Source of the DNA: Staphylococcus sp. MI 10-1553
GTDB lineage: Bacteria > Bacillota > Bacilli > Staphylococcales > Staphylococcaceae
Assembly (NCBI RefSeq): GCF_010365305.1
Contig: NZ_CP048279.1
Location: 1,240,001-1,304,000 of the forward strand
DNA length: 64,000 nucleotides
Reading direction: 5' to 3'
Shown here: one piece after another, positions 33,206-40,310 of the stretch
How the letters are laid out: each line of letters begins with the position of its first letter
Position numbering within the stretch: position 1 is the stretch's first letter
Notes under the pieces: generated by a model
Databases searched by the model: none
What the model was told of the DNA's origin: nothing
The model's input: the letters and a program-made list of their open reading frames with translations, nothing else
Program-made: the position numbers and the translations under genes

Positions 33206-33301
33206 ATGACAAATAAACAGAAAGATATTATTGCGATATTCTTTAACATAGTAATAATCTTGTTATGCTTCTTTGGCATTGTGTATATGTTAAGTAATTA
33301 A
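33206..33301 (+). CDS. Transmembrane peptide 2, copy 2 (31 aa)
   Basis: Identical to the peptide at 5250-5345 (MTNKQKDI then one hydrophobic helix), with the same GAGGTGAT ribosome site. Confidence 0.55.
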   Translation: MTNKQKDIIAIFFNIVIILLCFFGIVYMLSN

Positions 33302-33326
33302 TTATCGACTCGGTTCATTTTAAAAT

Positions 33327-33524
33327 ATGGAAAAAGAAATATTGACAAAAGTTAAACAACTTCTTGAGAATCAAACAAGCTATAAGATTTCTAAAGAAAC
33401 AAAGCTACCATACCAAACAATTCAGGATATAAAAAACGGTAAAACTAAATTATTAGAATCAAAGTTTAAAACTGTAATACGTTTATACAACTACCAAAAA
33501 CAACTCGAGAAAGAGAATGAATAA
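33327..33524 (+). CDS. HTH protein, candidate cassette repressor, copy 2 (65 aa)
   Basis: Differs from the 5371 copy only in the last residues (QKQLEKENE against QKRLEKEKE). The same operator lies upstream of its cassette, so each copy could repress the other. Confidence 0.7.
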   Translation: MEKEILTKVKQLLENQTSYKISKETKLPYQTIQDIKNGKTKLLESKFKTVIRLYNYQKQLEKENE

Positions 33525-33745
33525 AACCACCCCGCCTGCAATAGGTGGGGAGGGCGGTCAACCTAAATTCTGCACCCACTTTTCTGAAATTTCGTTTTTG
33601 GGTGCAGAGAAATAATTCTCAATATGTTTGTATGTGTTAAAACATTGATTTCACTAGCTTTTAATACCTAAAAAAATGTTATATATCCCAAACAGAACTA
33701 TCAAGCTTAATTCTAGTGATGATAAGTCAAAGGAGGGGAAAGTTT

Positions 33746-33997
33746 ATGATCGCAAAAAGAACGATAAAAATAAATTACAATAAAGATTCTGACACACTTT
33801 ATATAAACTTTGAAAGACCTCTTAGTAGCACACATGATGAAGTCGACACAGAAGAAATTATTTTAGGTGTATACAGGGTTTATAATGAAATTATACCCTC
33901 TGTAACTTATCGATATGTAATACTTGACTACTCTTATCAAAACAAGGAAGAACTTGAAAGTCTGATTGGAATACAGTTGCCGCTAAACTTCAATTAA
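33746..33997 (+). CDS. DUF2283-like small protein (83 aa)
   Basis: Start MIAKRTIKIN after AAAGGAGGGGAAAGTTT. The N-terminal NYNKDSDTLYINFE and later DTEEIILGVYRVYNE..SVTYRYVILDYS resemble the DUF2283 fold, small beta proteins often found beside toxin genes. Function is not known. It sits alone between two two-peptide cassettes. Confidence 0.5.
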   Translation: MIAKRTIKINYNKDSDTLYINFERPLSSTHDEVDTEEIILGVYRVYNEIIPSVTYRYVILDYSYQNKEELESLIGIQLPLNFN

Positions 33998-34056
33998 GTA
34001 TATTTTTTTATAAATAATTGAAAATAATTGGCTGTATCTAATAAATGAAAGCAAGA

Positions 34057-34115
34057 AACTGTTGCGACGGTTACCTATTTACCCGCCACACCCTAACCGG
34101 TGTGGTATTTTTTAT
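34057..34115 (+). ncRNA. Small RNA block, copy 3 of 3
   Basis: AACTGTTGCGACGGTT and the terminator CCACACC/GGTGTGG plus T6. Nearly identical to copy 1 from the block onward, and again just upstream of a cassette. Confidence 0.45.
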
Positions 34116-34146
34116 GAGAAAAATCAAAAAATTAGTAAAAAAGGGG

Positions 34147-34175
34147 TTGACTACGTTAGTAATCTAACGTATAAT
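34147..34175 (+). promoter_or_regulatory. Promoter with a different operator dyad, cassette copy 3
   Basis: TTGACT, 17 bases, TATAAT. The spacer holds ACGTTAG-TAAT-CTAACGT (34153-34170), a perfect dyad unlike that of copies 1 and 2, matching the fact that the HTH protein of this cassette is also different. Confidence 0.75.
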
Positions 34176-34209
34176 ATAAGTATACCAAATAGAAAGGAGG
34201 GAAAAATAA

Positions 34210-34302
34210 ATGAAGAAACAAAAAAAGCTCAAAAGCTTTAAGTTCTCGATAAAACTTAACTTGGCGGTTATCGTAATCGAGATAGCTTTTGAACTAAACT
34301 AA
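34210..34302 (+). CDS. Peptide 1, cassette copy 3 (30 aa)
   Basis: MKKQKKLKSF after AAAGGAGGGAAAAATAA: a basic start followed by a short hydrophobic segment. Unrelated in sequence to the MNR peptides, yet its coding DNA forms the same kind of nested hairpin (TCAAAAGC/GCTTTTGA around TCTCGAT/ATCGAGA). A GGGAGG/CCTCCC hairpin follows at 34308-34324. Confidence 0.45.
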   Translation: MKKQKKLKSFKFSIKLNLAVIVIEIAFELN

Positions 34303-34365
34303 ATAGCGGGAGGGTAACCTCCCTTTCAAATTTAGTATATAATGTTCTTCGTTTATTTGCAAACT

Positions 34366-34476
34366 ATGAAGATAAAATATAGTGTTAGAAAAACGAGCAG
34401 AAAAGAAAAATTCGAATTTATAGCAGGTTTGCTATTTGCAGTATTGTTGATATGTATAGTAAAGGCGGTGTTTTGA
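34366..34476 (+). CDS. Transmembrane peptide 2, cassette copy 3 (36 aa)
   Basis: MKIKYSVRKTSRKEKF is followed by one membrane helix (EFIAGLLFAVLLICIVKAVF). Strongly basic outside the helix. The stop directly abuts the ATG of the HTH gene. No clear ribosome site, so translation may depend on upstream events. Confidence 0.45.
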   Translation: MKIKYSVRKTSRKEKFEFIAGLLFAVLLICIVKAVF

Positions 34477-34665
34477 ATGAGAAATGAAATCATAAAACTA
34501 CTTAATTCTAATATTAGTGCATACAAAATTAGTAAAGACACAGGCGTGAATGAAGCGACTATTAAGCAATTAAGATTAGGGAAGTCTAAATTAGATCGGT
34601 TAGGTTTATTGAACGCTGAAAAACTTTACAACTACCAAAAACAACTCGAACGAGAAAATGAATAA
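34477..34665 (+). CDS. HTH protein, candidate repressor, copy 3 (62 aa)
   Basis: Diverged relative of the 65-aa HTH proteins: SAYKISKDTGVNEATIKQLRLG as recognition part and the same YNYQKQLERENE tail. AAAGGCGG lies upstream in the end of peptide 2. Likely partner of the dyad at 34153-34170. Followed by the ACCCCGCCT/AGGTGGGGT hairpin at 34670-34693. Confidence 0.7.
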   Translation: MRNEIIKLLNSNISAYKISKDTGVNEATIKQLRLGKSKLDRLGLLNAEKLYNYQKQLERENE

Positions 34666-34689
34666 AATTACCCCGCCTGCAATAGGTGG

Positions 34690-35045
34690 GGTGAAAGTGT
34701 CAAACGCGTGTCAATTTAGTCTATTTTTGTCTAGTTTAGTCACAAAGTTAAAGCGTTGAAAATGCGATAATCACGCTGTTTCAGTGCTAAACACAATATA
34801 AAGGTTTTCCCTTGCTCTCCGTAATGAGCCGAAAAAGTTTAAACAACTTTTTCGGTGTTTTTTTGTTTTAAGTCTCAAAACGCAGTCATATCAAGGGTTT
34901 AACGCTACTAAATTAAATAAATAGAAAACAAAATTCAACTATACTAAACTTAGTTTTTAAAATTTTTTGGTCACAATTTGGCTAATAACGAGCGTGAAAA
35001 ACGCAAATTTATTCACAAGATTCGTATCATTTAGTCACAAGCAAT
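34690..35045 (+). other. Attachment-site-like region, copy 2
   Basis: No gene. Diverged copy of 5600-5955 with TTTAGTCACAA-like motifs near 34737, 34967 (TTGGTCACAAT), 35010 (degenerate) and 35031, and the hairpin GAGCCGAAAAAGT/ACTTTTTCGGT plus T-run near 34827-34862. Confidence 0.4.
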
Positions 35046-35076
35046 AAGCATAAGAAAGAGTGTATGAGGATTATGA

Positions 35077-35640
35077 ATGAAAATCTATAAAGAAAAGAAA
35101 CTTCAAAACCTATTGAAAAAATCTAATATGAAAGATATAGATAGAATGCGTGGATTAGATTTTGAGCTTTATTTAAAAGTTTTATTTAAAGAAATAGGTT
35201 ATAAAGCGATAACTACAAGTGGCATTCATGATTATGGCGCAGATTTAATCTTAAAGAAAAATAACCATAAAAGAGTAGTTCAGGCCAAAAGATATGATTA
35301 TAAAAAGAACGTATCTATATCGGCTATCCAAGAAATATTTGCTTCACGTTATTATCATCAAGCGTATGAGTGTTGGGTAGTAACAAATAGCTTTTTTACC
35401 AAAAGTGCTGTTAAATTAGCCAAAGCGTGTAATGTGCATTTGAAAGATAGGTACCAACTAGCACAATGGATTAATCAAATCAACCTGAACCAAACTCCAA
35501 AGCAAATCGTTACTAAAAATATTGATAATAGACATTGCCCAAAATGTGGAGGGAAAATGAAAATGCGAAAAAATAAACTAGGTAATTCGTTTGTTGGTTG
35601 TTCAAATTATCCAAATTGTATGTATACAGAATCTTTATGA
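35077..35640 (+). CDS. Mrr-like restriction endonuclease with topoisomerase-type zinc finger
   Basis: 187 residues. Residues ~20-130 form an Mrr_cat/PD-(D/E)xK domain: RGLDFELYLKVLFKEIGYKA, then HDYGADLIL (catalytic Asp) and KRVVQAKRY (the QxK motif). Residues ~145-187 are a C4 zinc ribbon as in topoisomerase I tails (CPKCGGKMKMRKN...FVGCSNYPNC). Such enzymes cut modified or foreign DNA or act in DNA repair; a type IV restriction or defence role is likely here, inferred from the setting. Confidence 0.75.
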   Translation: MKIYKEKKLQNLLKKSNMKDIDRMRGLDFELYLKVLFKEIGYKAITTSGIHDYGADLILKKNNHKRVVQAKRYDYKKNVSISAIQEIFASRYYHQAYECWVVTNSFFTKSAVKLAKACNVHLKDRYQLAQWINQINLNQTPKQIVTKNIDNRHCPKCGGKMKMRKNKLGNSFVGCSNYPNCMYTESL

Positions 35641-35812
35641 ATGAGTAGTGAAATTGTGTGTTGTTTTGATAATATAATTTAAAAACCAACTCAATATTAA
35701 TTATTTGAAGATGGAATTAAATATAATTTTGTAGACAAATTATTGAGACCACTATAAAATAAAGAGGTGAGAAAGTTAGATAGATGGTGGCTAATCTCTT
35801 GATAAAGGGGTG

Positions 35813-35851
35813 ATGCCTATGGTTATAGTTGTTACTCCTCGAAAGGATTAG
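35813..35851 (+). CDS. Leader micro-ORF of the holin-like toxin cassette (12 aa)
   Basis: MPMVIVVTPRKD after AAAGGGGTGATGCCT; it ends one base before the toxin ATG. The same leader is at 38964-39002 and a similar start at 7391. It may regulate toxin translation. Confidence 0.4.
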   Translation: MPMVIVVTPRKD

Positions 35852-35852
35852 C

Positions 35853-35933
35853 ATGTCTGATTTTGAAATGCTGATGGTTGTATTAACAATCATTGGCTTA
35901 GTATTAATCAACAATAAAAACCAAAAAAAATAA
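35853..35933 (+). CDS. Holin-like type I toxin peptide, copy 1 (26 aa)
   Basis: MSDFEMLMVV then LTIIGLVLINNKNQKK: one membrane helix and a basic tail, the pattern of the putative holin-like toxins (Hol_Tox) of Gram-positive type I systems. Its stop lies in the hairpin AATAACCATCA/TGATGGTTATT. An exact copy is at 39004-39084. Confidence 0.65.
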   Translation: MSDFEMLMVVLTIIGLVLINNKNQKK

Positions 35934-36065
35934 CCATCACTAACTTTGACGAGTATGATGGTTATTTTATAATCATTAAATTACAGCCACCGTCTTTTTA
36001 ACGGTCTCACTGAGGCAATGCACTTAATGTGTGTTGTCTTTTCTATTTATAAATTAACATATGAG
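35925..36065 (-). ncRNA. Antisense RNA of holin-like toxin, copy 1 at right array
   Basis: The minus strand carries ACCGT-TAAAAAG-ACGGT near 35995-36010 and overlaps the terminator hairpin of the toxin mRNA, the layout of type I antitoxin RNAs. From 36066 to 36200 there is only the repeated AGCTTTCTACAATA region, also seen at 8430 and 39250; no gene. Confidence 0.45.
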
Positions 36066-36210
36066 CATCATTTTGTCTAATACATTAGATGAACCAATTC
36101 GAAAACAGCTTTCTACAATATACATTCTGGTGCATTGATACACATATAGTTTATTGTAAAGTGATTTTTCGATGCACGAGAATGATAATCTCAGCGTGGT
36201 ATTAAACAAA

Positions 36211-36341
36211 TGTTAGAGAAATAACTCTATATGAACTACCGTTACCGATAATGATTAAAGAAATTTTTGATGATTAAGTGGCATGCAACGCTGATTATGA
36301 TGAATTAAATATAGAAGAATTGAAAAGTCTCACATTGTGAG
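36211..36341 (+). pseudogene. Remnant of the 132-aa acidic protein gene
   Basis: Fragments VREITLYELPLP-MIKEI, a stop, then CNADYDELNIEELKSLTL match the second half of the protein at 6444-6842; the first half is missing and an internal segment is lost. The AGTCTCACA/TGTGAGGCT terminator is kept. Confidence 0.65.
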
Positions 36342-36419
36342 GCTTTTTTTATTGCACTTAATCCCTCCGATTAATGTAGGGATTAAGTGTTTTTCATTAT
36401 GATAACCAGTTGAATTACT

Positions 36420-36600
36420 AATTGAGTTATGGTTTGTCATTGATTTACTGACGCATTTTAAATCACTCATTTCGCTTTTGCAAGTGTAAATGCACAAAAT
36501 CTGATCTCATTGAAGGGGAGATATCAGATATTGCACTTGCTCAAGCTCTCATGAGCGCTTTTTGTCAATGCTGTAAATACAATTTACAAACCAACTCAAT
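36420..36600 (+). ncRNA. Structured leader RNA family B, copy 2
   Basis: AATTGAGTT.GGTTTG at the 5' side pairs with CAAACC.ACTCAAT at the 3' side; inside, ATTTAC..GCATT pairs with AATGC.GTAAAT, and GCAAGTG..ATCTGAT pairs with ATCAGAT..CACTTGC. The outer stem differs from B1 and B3 in sequence but not in position. Precedes the 71-aa gene. Confidence 0.65.
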
Positions 36601-36629
36601 AATTATTAAAAAAACTGGAGGGGCTCAAT

Positions 36630-36845
36630 ATGAACTATCAAGAAATTAAAAAAATCCTAGAAAATAGTGAAGTCGAGGAAGTGGTAAAAGCTATATTTGC
36701 ATATGAAACAGGTGAAGAAGATGAATCTTGTTTAAACTACTTAACAAATTATTACCTTGAGGGTGATATGGAAAGTTTATTAGATTGTGAGATTAGAGAA
36801 TTACAAATGGAATGGAACTGGCAACGAGCAGTAAATAAACAATAA
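36630..36845 (+). CDS. Hypothetical acidic protein, 71 aa, copy 2
   Basis: Close relative of 7145-7360 (MNYQEIKKIL), with the same length and the EWNWQRAVNKQ end; most changes are conservative. Ribosome site TGGAGGGG. Here the upstream leader is of family B, whereas the other copy has family A, so leaders have been swapped between equal genes. Confidence 0.65.
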   Translation: MNYQEIKKILENSEVEEVVKAIFAYETGEEDESCLNYLTNYYLEGDMESLLDCEIRELQMEWNWQRAVNKQ

Positions 36846-36918
36846 AAATCATTAAATTTAAGGAAAGGGGGTGATGCCTATGCTGTTCAAAAGTTTTTAA
36901 AGGGAGGGGGTGTTATCG

Positions 36919-37050
36919 GTGAATAGGATTGAACGAAAGAAGCGAGAACGAGATGAAAAAACTGTAAAAGCTAATTTGATACTTTTGTATCTAAACATAG
37001 CTCATACAGTTTTAGAAACTATAAGTTTATTAACTTGTTCTCACACATAG
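36919..37050 (+). CDS. Peptide 1 of two-peptide cassette, copy at 37 kb (43 aa)
   Basis: GTG start; MNRIERKKRERDE as at 7435, then a hydrophobic part (LILLYLNIAHTVLETISLL). Coding DNA forms AAAACTGT/ACAGTTTT with AGCT/AGCT nested: the same structural idea as the 7435 copy but with wholly different bases. It ends inside the GC hairpin. Confidence 0.5.
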   Translation: MNRIERKKRERDEKTVKANLILLYLNIAHTVLETISLLTCSHT

Positions 37051-37080
37051 GGATTCCCCCCCCCTATGTGTTCTTTCTTC
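37044..37080 (+). terminator. GC hairpin between peptides (37 kb copy)
   Basis: CACATAGGG pairs with CCCTATGTG across a C-run, followed by a pyrimidine tract. Confidence 0.55.
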
Positions 37081-37102
37081 ATTTTATCACAGGAGGGATA
37101 CA

Positions 37103-37180
37103 ATGAAAAGTGATTCAAAAAAAGTACTAGTCATAATGGTAATATTAACTGTCATCAATGTTATTTTAGCGTTTTTATAA
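37103..37180 (+). CDS. Transmembrane peptide 2 (25 aa), copy 2
   Basis: Same peptide as 7627-7704 (MKSDSKKV, then one membrane helix), after AGGAGGGATACA. A terminator AAAAGCACTTA/TAAGTGCTTTT follows at 37195-37240. Confidence 0.5.
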   Translation: MKSDSKKVLVIMVILTVINVILAFL

Positions 37181-37346
37181 ATTACAAAATATTTGAAAAG
37201 CACTTAATCCATCTGGAAATGAGTGGACTAAGTGCTTTTTATTGTGATAACCAGTTTATTCTTAATTGTTTTCAGTTAAATTGATTAAGAAAGCGCTTAA
37301 TACAAAAATATGATTAGGTGCTTTTCTATTTATAACCAAGTACGAT

Positions 37347-37493
37347 GAGTAAAGTTTTATAATTGATTTACTGATGCATTTCAAAGCGCTCTCGATGCAT
37401 CCACAAGTCACATCAGATTTCAGATGTTAACTTGCGCCAGCACGCAAAGCTTATTTATCAATGCTGTAAATGCAATATACAAAACATTACTTA
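37347..37493 (+). ncRNA. Structured RNA family B, copy 3 (stand-alone)
   Basis: GAGTAA.GTTTT..TTGATTTAC..GCATT pairs with AATGC.GTAAAT.CAATATAC.AAAAC.TTACTT; the inner hairpin is ACAAGT/ACTTG with CATC/GATG. No reading frame; followed at once by a terminator (37498-37546), like B1. Confidence 0.6.
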
Positions 37494-37497
37494 AATT

Positions 37498-37546
37498 TTT
37501 AAGCACTTAACCATTCCTAAAAACAAAGTGGTTAAGTGCTTTTTAA
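37498..37546 (+). terminator. Terminator of structured RNA B3
   Basis: AAGCACTTAACCA pairs with TGGTTAAGTGCTT, followed by T's. Confidence 0.75.
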
Positions 37547-37621
37547 ATATTGCTAAAAAACGAACGTAAGTAGAGATTCTATATATCATATTTACGAGAG
37601 TTTAAAAAGAAATCCTAAACA

Positions 37622-37650
37622 TTGCATAACATGACAGGTATTGATATAAT
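37622..37650 (+). promoter_or_regulatory. Promoter of type III TA locus B
   Basis: TTGCAT, 17 bases, TATAAT; nearly the same 29-base promoter as locus A (8551-8579). Confidence 0.75.
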
Positions 37651-37656
37651 ATAGTC

Positions 37657-37778
37657 AAGAAAAGAATCGGCGTTGTGGCGCAGATATAAAAATTAATACT
37701 GCACGAACTAGAATCGGCGTTGTGGCGCAGATATAAAAATTAATACTGCACCGAAAGAAACAACTATTATTGTTTTAA
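37657..37778 (+). ncRNA. Type III antitoxin RNA, locus B: two 47-nt repeats
   Basis: Unit 1 is 37664-37710, unit 2 starts at 37711; the period is 47 and the first 41 bases are identical (GAATCGGCGTTGTGGCGCAG then an A/T-rich part ending CTGCA). GCAG/CTGC and GCG/CGC can pair within a unit. The repeat sequence differs from locus A apart from the general pattern, as expected for non-cross-reacting type III pairs. Confidence 0.75.
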
Positions 37779-37779
37779 G

Positions 37780-37805
37780 GAGGCGTATTTTACGCCTCTT
37801 TTTTA
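37780..37805 (+). terminator. Attenuating terminator, locus B
   Basis: GAGGCGT pairs with ACGCCTC, followed by T6, between repeat RNA and toxin gene. Confidence 0.8.
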
Positions 37806-37828
37806 TTAAATTTATGGAGTGAATAACA

Positions 37829-38608
37829 ATGGAAGTTGTTCGTTTAAATCAAAACCTATTTAATAAATTACGAGGTAAGGAAATATCAAGCAATAAAAAT
37901 GGTTCAAGACCATATTATTATTCTTTCAAACGCAATAATAATAGAGTTTGTATACCTTTTAGAACAAATGCACAAAAGGTACCTAATAAATATAAAGTTA
38001 ATTTAGGAGGCGAACAGCCCGATAAACTCAATTCGGCTATCGATTTAACAAAATCTATAGTAATTAGTAATGATGAATATCTTAATAACAGGTCAAAAGC
38101 CAAAATACCACAAAATGTTAATAATTTTTTAAAGCAGCAAGCACTAGCTATTGAATAAAAATACGATACTATGTCTAAAGATTACATAAAAGCAAAAGCT
38201 AGTTTAAGTCAGATACCTTTAGTTAAATATTCAACTATGCAATACTTTCACAAAGAATTAAATATTCAAGATAGTATTGATAATCAACAAACTAAAAATG
38301 CTATTAATGAATTGATAACTAATGGAAGATCAAATAGATATAATAAATTACAATCTTCTCTGCCTAATGAAAAATTAGATTTGCTAGATGATTATGAAAC
38401 TCTATACGAGTTTAAAAGTTTAACAGACTACCCAGCTAAAATAAATTTTAATGATATTGATAATCCTTATTTAGAAGTTGAGAAAAATAACAATCACTTT
38501 ACTTTGTCTGCGTTAACTATTAAAAATGAACCTGAAAAGTATGTCAAAGTCTTTTTGAATTATGATATAGAGAATCAAAAAAATAATGATGTTGATTTAG
38601 ATTTGTAA
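37829..38608 (+). pseudogene. Type III TA toxin with one in-frame stop and an unusual C-terminal extension
   Basis: MEVVRLNQNL start. NKNGSRPYYYSF...VCIPFRTNA aligns with the locus A toxin. TAA at 38156-38158 stops the frame after codon 109; the same frame continues KYDTMSKDYIKAKA and LVKYSTMQYFHKEL, the usual end of the fold. At the stop, locus A has CAA (Gln), so one C-to-T change explains it. After HKELNIQ a further ~105 residues, ending NNDVDLDL, are unlike any type III toxin I know and may be a fusion to another gene's end. Confidence 0.7.
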
Positions 38609-38870
38609 GGCCTAAGATTTTTGATAATGCCCTGTTTATTAGCGACAAAAGTAAGATCAATATTATATGAATAATCAAGGTCAAAAAGATAGAATCCAGC
38701 TAGTCAAAGAGTTTTACAACATACAAAAATAACACATACCTAAAAAAGCACTTAATCCATTGGATATTCTGTATTAAGTGCTTTTTGATAACCAGCTGGA
38801 TCTGTTGGTAATTATGCCAGCAACCATGAATTAGAAACCAACCCAGTATCAATTGTTGAAAAGGGTATTA
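38609..38870 (+). other. Gene-free stretch with terminator
   Basis: Holds only the hairpin AAAAAGCACTTAAT/ATTAAGTGCTTTTT (38742-38786) and a short AACCAG...-type remnant of the structured RNA leaders. No gene seen. Confidence 0.5.
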
Positions 38871-39003
38871 AATATAATTTTGTAGACAAATTATTGAGAC
38901 CACTATAAAATAAAGAGGTGAAAAAGTTAGATAGATGGTGGCTAATCTCTTGATAAAGGGGTGATGCCTATGGTTATAGTTGTTACTCCTCGAAAGGATT
39001 AGC

Positions 39004-39084
39004 ATGTCTGATTTTGAAATGCTGATGGTTGTATTAACAATCATTGGCTTAGTATTAATCAACAATAAAAACCAAAAAAAATAA
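39004..39084 (+). CDS. Holin-like type I toxin peptide, copy 2 (26 aa)
   Basis: Identical to 35853-35933 together with ~220 bases of surrounding DNA, including the leader micro-ORF (38964-39002). The 3' hairpin is AATAACCATC/GATGGTTATT. A recent duplication. Confidence 0.65.
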   Translation: MSDFEMLMVVLTIIGLVLINNKNQKK

Positions 39085-39205
39085 CCATCACTAACTTTGG
39101 CCGGTTAGATGGTTATTTTTTAATGTCAAACTATAGCTACCGTCTTTTTAACGGTCTCATCAAGGCAATGCACGCAGTGTGTTGCCTTTTCTATTTATAA
39201 ATTAA
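39075..39205 (-). ncRNA. Antisense RNA of holin-like toxin, copy 2
   Basis: ACCGT-TAAAAAG-ACGGT on the minus strand near 39140-39160, followed by the shared bidirectional hairpin, as at the other two loci. To 39474 no further gene is seen. Confidence 0.45.
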
Positions 39206-39474
39206 CATATGAGCATCATTTTGTCTAATACATTAGATTGAACACCGAAAAATAGCTTCCTGCAATAAGTAATATGGTGCATTAAAATGTACAACTGGTC
39301 CGTAAATTGATATCTCAATGCACGAGAATGATAATCTCAGCGTGATTTTTCATAAACTGAAATAAAAAAGACTCTACAATACATAATTAGCATTGTAGAG
39401 GAAAAAAAGACTGGGTATGACTTATATGAATACAAATATAATTTATCATAATATGCATTTTAAAGCAATTTTAT

Positions 39475-40310
39475 TTAACTATCAGATAGTCCTTGAAGGT
39501 GTTGTATAAGTGATTCATCTTCAGCATCTTCATATTCTTTTAATAGATGTGAATAAATAGTGAGTGTTGTATGTATATCCGCATGACCAACTCTTTTAGA
39601 TATATATTGAATCGTCATCCCTTGTGCCAGCAAGTAGCTACAATGTGTATGTCTTAATGATTTAAGCGTATAATGCTGTAACTTATTTTTGATGCAGAAA
39701 TTTTTTAGTACATCATTAACTGCCTTATAAGATATAAAATTGACTTTGTTATGGAATATGTAACCATTTTGATTTTTGGGATGCTCTTCAAGTATTTCGG
39801 AGATGTACTTCAAGTCATCAAGCGGAACTTTGATTTTACGTTGAGAGTACTTATTCTTTCTATCATCAAGAAAGATTGTACTATTTTCTAAATCAAGATG
39901 TTCATATCGTAATTCACGCACGGGTCTAAAGCGTGATCCTGTGATAATGAGGATAAAAATACATAAATAGGAGAGATGCTTTTTTCCTTTCACATGTTTT
40001 AACAATAATTTTAATTCTTCTAAAGTCATGAATTTTTCATCCACAACCTGAGATGCTTTAAATCCTAGTGGTTTTGCGTTTTTTGTAGGATTGACTTTAA
40101 TAAGCCCCTGATCGATGGCAGATTCAAATGCTTGTAATACTGTACAAAAGATATTTTCTGGCCAACATCAAACCCCTCAACTAATTCAGTTTGTTTAAGG
40201 CTCATTGCAGTCATTGCTAATTTTTTTGATATATAACCGCCTTTTCTATATCTTTTTCCTTTGTAGTAAAAGTCGTATTGGTATGTGTTGCCTCTTTTCG
40301 TTACTCTCAT
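39475..40310 (-). pseudogene. int: Phage tyrosine integrase, broken
   Basis: N-terminal part MRVTKRGNTYQYDFYYKGKRYRKGG (arm-binding domain) runs to EGFDV. A frame change and loss of ~80 residues of the core-binding domain follow; the sequence resumes as CTVLQAFESAIDQGLIKVNP and the complete catalytic domain with Arg in GSRFRPVRELR, the HTHCSYLL box and the final Tyr in ADIHTTLTIYSH. It is not the same as the fragment at 11220. Likely the integrase of the element that brought the leukotoxin genes. Confidence 0.8.

Noticed and set aside
35717..35914. A 65-aa frame on the minus strand, repeated at 38868-39065
   Set aside because: It is the exact antisense of the holin-like toxin cassette and is conserved only because the DNA segment is duplicated; no ribosome site.
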